Assembly (NCBI GenBank): GCA_964580235.1
Contig: CAZOJY010000135.1
Coordinates: forward strand, 1-8,660
DNA from: G020348385 sp964580235
GTDB taxonomy: Bacteria > Acidobacteriota > Aminicenantia > Aminicenantales > Aminicenantaceae
DNA length: 8,660 bases
Direction: 5' to 3'
Shown: piece after piece, positions 6,888 to 8,660 of the stretch
How positions within the stretch are numbered: position 1 is the first letter of the stretch
Layout: each line of letters starts with the position of its first letter
Notes under the pieces: model-generated
What the model saw: only the letters and a program-made list of their open reading frames with translations
Told to the model about the DNA's origin: nothing
Databases searched by the model: none
Made by a program: the position numbers and the translations under genes

Positions 6888-6916
6888 AAAATAACACGGA
6901 TTCTCATATTCGTCAA
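6888..6916 (-). promoter_or_regulatory. Candidate promoter of the merR-tRNA-Pro-surE unit
   Basis: On the minus strand TTGACG (6916-6911) is followed after exactly 17 bases by TATTTT (6893-6888). The -35 box matches 5/6 and the -10 box 4/6. Transcription would start near 6880, about 30 bases before the ATG at 6849. It can drive the MerR-like gene, the tRNA and surE together, since no terminator or better promoter is visible between them. Confidence 0.55.
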
Positions 6917-6920
6917 GGCA

Positions 6921-6958
6921 GAGGAACTTCCCCATTTAAGAGGAACTTCCCCATTTAA
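6921..6958. repeat. Perfect 19-bp tandem duplication
   Basis: GAGGAACTTCCCCATTTAA occurs twice without a gap (6921-6939 and 6940-6958), both copies identical. Each contains the odd palindrome GGAACTTCC. The second copy runs into CCATTTAAATGG (6951-6962), a perfect 12-bp palindrome. The pair lies between the divergent promoters of the merR unit and rarA and covers the -35 position of the latter. It could be an operator pair or a simple slippage duplication. Confidence 0.8.
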
Positions 6959-6967
6959 ATGGATATC

Positions 6968-6976
6968 TGGTATAAT
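6968..6976 (+). promoter_or_regulatory. Extended -10 promoter of rarA
   Basis: TGGTATAAT is a perfect extended -10 element. No -35 box is recognisable at the expected distance, where the second 19-bp repeat lies instead. The rarA ATG follows 24 bases after the element, with GGAAGGA in between as ribosome binding site. Confidence 0.6.
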
Positions 6977-7000
6977 TCCTGCGGAAGGATAATCTAAAAC

Positions 7001-8311
7001 ATGATGGAGAAAAGCAGAAAGCAGCGAGTTCCTCTGGCTGAAAGAATGCGTCCAAAGTCATTGGAACGGTTCTGCGGTCAGAAGCACCTTGTGGGCCAAG
7101 GGAAAATCCTGTCTCAGCTCATTGAAGCGGATCATCTCGTGTCGATTGTATTTTGGGGACCGCCAGGCTCTGGAAAAACGACTTTGGGGTTCATCCTGGC
7201 GCATCAATTCAATTTGCCGTGCCTTTTCTTCAGCGCTGTCCTTTCCGGGATAAAAGAAATCAAAGAGGTGATGGCTAAAGCAGAAAGCCATAAAAAGCTG
7301 TATGGTCAGCCGACGATCATATTCATCGATGAGTTGCACAGATTCAACAAGGCCCAGCAAGGCGCTTTCCTGCCTTATGTAGAAAAGGGGGATATCGTTC
7401 TGTTTGGCTCAACAACGGAAAATCCTTCCTTTGAGGTAATCGCTCCGCTTCTTTCGAGGATGAAGGTTTTGGTTTTAAAACCGCTGACAGAAGAAACCTT
7501 ATCCCATATCCTCAAAGAGGCCATCGCGGATGAGAACAAAGGGCTGGGTGATATGAGTCTGAAAATAGGGGAGCAGGCGATCAAAATGGTCATCGACTAT
7601 GCAAACGGTGATGCCCGACGGGCATTGAATACTTTGGAAATATCAGCCAGCCTCGCGAAAAAAGGGAGAATTTCGGTTGAGCAGGTTAAAGAAGCCCTCC
7701 AGAAAAGAATCCTCCTCTACGATAAGAGGGGAGAAGAACATTTCAACCTGATCTCGGCCCTCCACAAAAGCCTCCGCAACAGTGATGTGGACGCCTCACT
7801 GTATTGGTTGGCCCGGATGATCACAGCCGGGGAAGATCCCTTGTACATTGTCAGAAGGCTTGTCCGTTTTGCTTCGGAGGATATCGGCCTTGCCGATCCC
7901 CAGGCTCTTACCATTGCCCTCAACGCTAAGAATGCCTATGATTTTATCGGCTCTCCCGAAGGAGAACTGGCCCTTGCAGAAGCTGTCATCTATCTCGCTT
8001 CAGCTCCCAAAAGCAACAGGGCCTATGTTGCATTTGCCAAAGCCATGAAGGATGTGGAATCCAGCCCGTTTGAGCCGGTGCCTCTTCAACTCCGCAATCC
8101 TGTAACCTCATTAATGAAGGAAGTTGGATACGGAAAAAATTACAAATATGCCCATAACTTCGAACATGGGACGACTGATATGGAAACATTCCCCGAAAAA
8201 TTCAAAGGCCGCAGGTATTATGATCCCGGCAGTCTGGGATTGGAAAAGGAAATCAAGAAGAGAATTGATTGGTGGAATGACTTAAAAAAAAGGATAAAAA
8301 GCGAGAGTTGA
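7001..8311 (+). CDS. rarA: Replication-associated recombination protein RarA (MgsA), AAA+ ATPase
   Basis: A 436-residue AAA+ ATPase of the clamp-loader-like RarA/MgsA/WRNIP1 family, close to the E. coli length of 447. It acts on the chromosome at stalled forks, at ssDNA-dsDNA junctions and with single-strand-binding protein. Visible are LAERMRPKSLERFCGQKHLVG (12-32), Walker A GPPGSGKTT (53-61), Walker B IIFIDE (106-111) with D110 and E111, the family signature ELHRFNKAQQ, sensor 1 GSTTENPSF (136-144), an arginine-finger candidate R153 in LLSR, and sensor 2 GDARRALN (203-210). The C-terminal part carries YDKRGEEHFNLISALHKS and EDIGLADPQAL, typical of the tetramerisation domain, and ends in PLQLRNPVT followed by YKYAHNF. 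ATGs lie at 7001 and 7004. It is transcribed alone from an extended -10 promoter and converges on a micro-ORF with one base between stops. Confidence 0.97.
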   Translation: MMEKSRKQRVPLAERMRPKSLERFCGQKHLVGQGKILSQLIEADHLVSIVFWGPPGSGKTTLGFILAHQFNLPCLFFSAVLSGIKEIKEVMAKAESHKKLYGQPTIIFIDELHRFNKAQQGAFLPYVEKGDIVLFGSTTENPSFEVIAPLLSRMKVLVLKPLTEETLSHILKEAIADENKGLGDMSLKIGEQAIKMVIDYANGDARRALNTLEISASLAKKGRISVEQVKEALQKRILLYDKRGEEHFNLISALHKSLRNSDVDASLYWLARMITAGEDPLYIVRRLVRFASEDIGLADPQALTIALNAKNAYDFIGSPEGELALAEAVIYLASAPKSNRAYVAFAKAMKDVESSPFEPVPLQLRNPVTSLMKEVGYGKNYKYAHNFEHGTTDMETFPEKFKGRRYYDPGSLGLEKEIKKRIDWWNDLKKRIKSES

Positions 8312-8312
8312 T

Positions 8313-8486
8313 TCATTTTTCTTTTTTGCTTTCTTTGAGCAGGTAGTAAATTTTCCAGCTGATTTCGTCGGCGATGCATCCGATGCAAGATTTTTCTGTT
8401 GTGGCGATTTCTTCATCTGCAATTTTTTCTTTTATGATTTTTTTCACTCTTTTTCTGATCTTATAAAGCAGTATGTAATTTATCAT
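8313..8486 (-). CDS. Putative 57-residue lysine-rich CxxC protein
   Basis: A short frame, ATG at 8486 to TGA at 8313, encodes 57 residues. An in-frame TAA lies two codons upstream (8495-8493), so no longer version exists. The N-terminus is MINYILLYKIRKRVKKIIKE, a hydrophobic then strongly basic stretch likely to form an amphipathic helix. Next come an acidic turn (ADEEIATTEK), a single CIGC motif (34-37), and a second helical stretch ISWKIYYLLKE, ending in lysines. One CxxC could bind a metal in a dimer or be redox-active. I recognise no family. A plausible promoter lies just upstream, but no Shine-Dalgarno sequence is seen. AT-rich DNA can give such frames by chance; the single-base gap to the rarA stop and the promoter argue mildly for a real gene. 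Confidence 0.5.
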   Translation of the reverse strand: MINYILLYKIRKRVKKIIKEKIADEEIATTEKSCIGCIADEISWKIYYLLKESKKEK

Positions 8487-8503
8487 GACCGTTTATGATC
8501 TGA

Positions 8504-8532
8504 ATGATATCAGCTTGAATTTCTTATGTAAA
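8504..8532 (-). promoter_or_regulatory. Candidate promoter of the CxxC micro-ORF
   Basis: On the minus strand TTTACA (8532-8527) and TATCAT (8509-8504) are exactly 17 bases apart, each matching the sigma-70 consensus at 5/6 positions. Transcription would start about 11 bases before the ATG at 8486, leaving no room for a usual ribosome binding site. Confidence 0.45.
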
Positions 8533-8608
8533 CCCTGGTTCAGAACGCCAATTCGGGAATCAAGAAAGGCTTACCTCAACGAATAAAAAATGCTATCATA
8601 CGCTCTTT

Positions 8609-8640
8609 TAACCTGGATAATTCATAAATTATCCAGGTTA
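8609..8640. repeat. Perfect palindrome with 14-bp arms
   Basis: TAACCTGGATAATT and AATTATCCAGGTTA flank the loop CATA. No T tract follows on either strand, so a simple intrinsic terminator is unlikely. Each arm reads CCTGGATAATTYAT in its own direction, which resembles a terminal inverted repeat present in both orientations. The 174 bases between the micro-ORF start (8486) and the window end contain only this repeat, its neighbour at 8642 and the promoter candidate. Confidence 0.8.
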
Positions 8641-8641
8641 C

Positions 8642-8660
8642 CCTGAATTATTCATGTGCG
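8642..8660 (+). repeat. Third copy of the CCTG-AT-ATTCAT motif, possible insertion-sequence left end, cut by window edge
   Basis: CCTGAATTATTCATG begins three bases after the AATTATCCAGG part of the palindrome and matches the CCTGGATAATTCAT of its left arm at 12 of 14 positions. It continues out of the window. Its form is like the terminal repeat of a DDE-type insertion sequence reading rightward, but no transposase is in view, so this is a suggestion. Confidence 0.35.

Noticed and set aside
6850..6897. Longer MerR-like protein from a GTG at 6897
   Set aside because: The GTG overlaps the -10 region of the promoter for the same gene, and the extra 16 residues are not part of the HTH fold; the ATG at 6849 has a purine-rich ribosome site.
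8591..8599. TGCTATCAT as an extended -10 promoter reading rightward toward the window end
   Set aside because: The only -35 candidate at correct spacing (TTACCT) matches 3/6 and the target gene is outside the window; too weak to annotate.
8609..8640. Palindrome as rho-independent terminator
   Set aside because: The stem is AT-rich and no T tract follows on either strand, and there is no gene ending nearby in either direction.

Overview
The window looks like chromosomal DNA from an uncultured, probably Gram-negative and anaerobic bacterium of moderate GC. It holds eight evident protein genes (two of them incomplete), one further small ORF and one tRNA. A run of exactly 100 N (4935-5034) marks a scaffold join, so it is probably a metagenome-assembled contig. 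An Aminicenantes/Acidobacteriota- or Desulfobacterota-like source is my guess, from the style of the membrane protein and the merR-tRNA-Pro-surE order. No marker in the window settles it. I see no prophage, CRISPR, toxin-antitoxin or defence cassette.

Left part (1-3708), envelope glycan synthesis. The 3' part of a polytopic membrane protein (+ strand, 1-1263) resembles lipid-linked-sugar glycosyltransferases. It meets, with no intervening base, a two-gene minus-strand operon: a GT-B family 4 glycosyltransferase (2497-3708) followed 12 bases later by a GT-A family 2-type glycosyltransferase (1264-2484). The operon may start from a promoter placed so close to the GT4 ATG that its mRNA could be leaderless.

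Middle (3709-5535). A 292-base intergenic stretch without a convincing gene is unusually rich in stem-forming inverted repeats. It lies between the GT operon and a minus-strand radical SAM gene of the PflX/COG1313 type, whose 5' end disappears into the N gap. The true reading frame of that gene continues about 90 codons upstream of the first recognisable start codon and carries the CxxxCxxC cluster motif. On the far side of the gap a small COG2426-type membrane protein runs on the + strand.

Right part (5565-8311). Reading leftward on the minus strand, a small MerR-like HTH protein, tRNA-Pro(GGG) and the nucleotidase SurE form what looks like one transcription unit with a good sigma-70-type promoter. 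Diverging from it on the + strand is rarA (replication-associated AAA+ ATPase), with an extended -10 promoter. The intergenic region between them carries a perfect 19-bp tandem duplication.

Right end (8312-8660). A 57-codon lysine-rich CxxC micro-ORF on the minus strand converges on rarA with one base between the stops and has its own plausible promoter. The window closes with a 14-bp-arm perfect palindrome and a related CCTGAATTATTCATG copy that resemble insertion-sequence ends. A degenerate relative of the same motif lies upstream of the GT operon.
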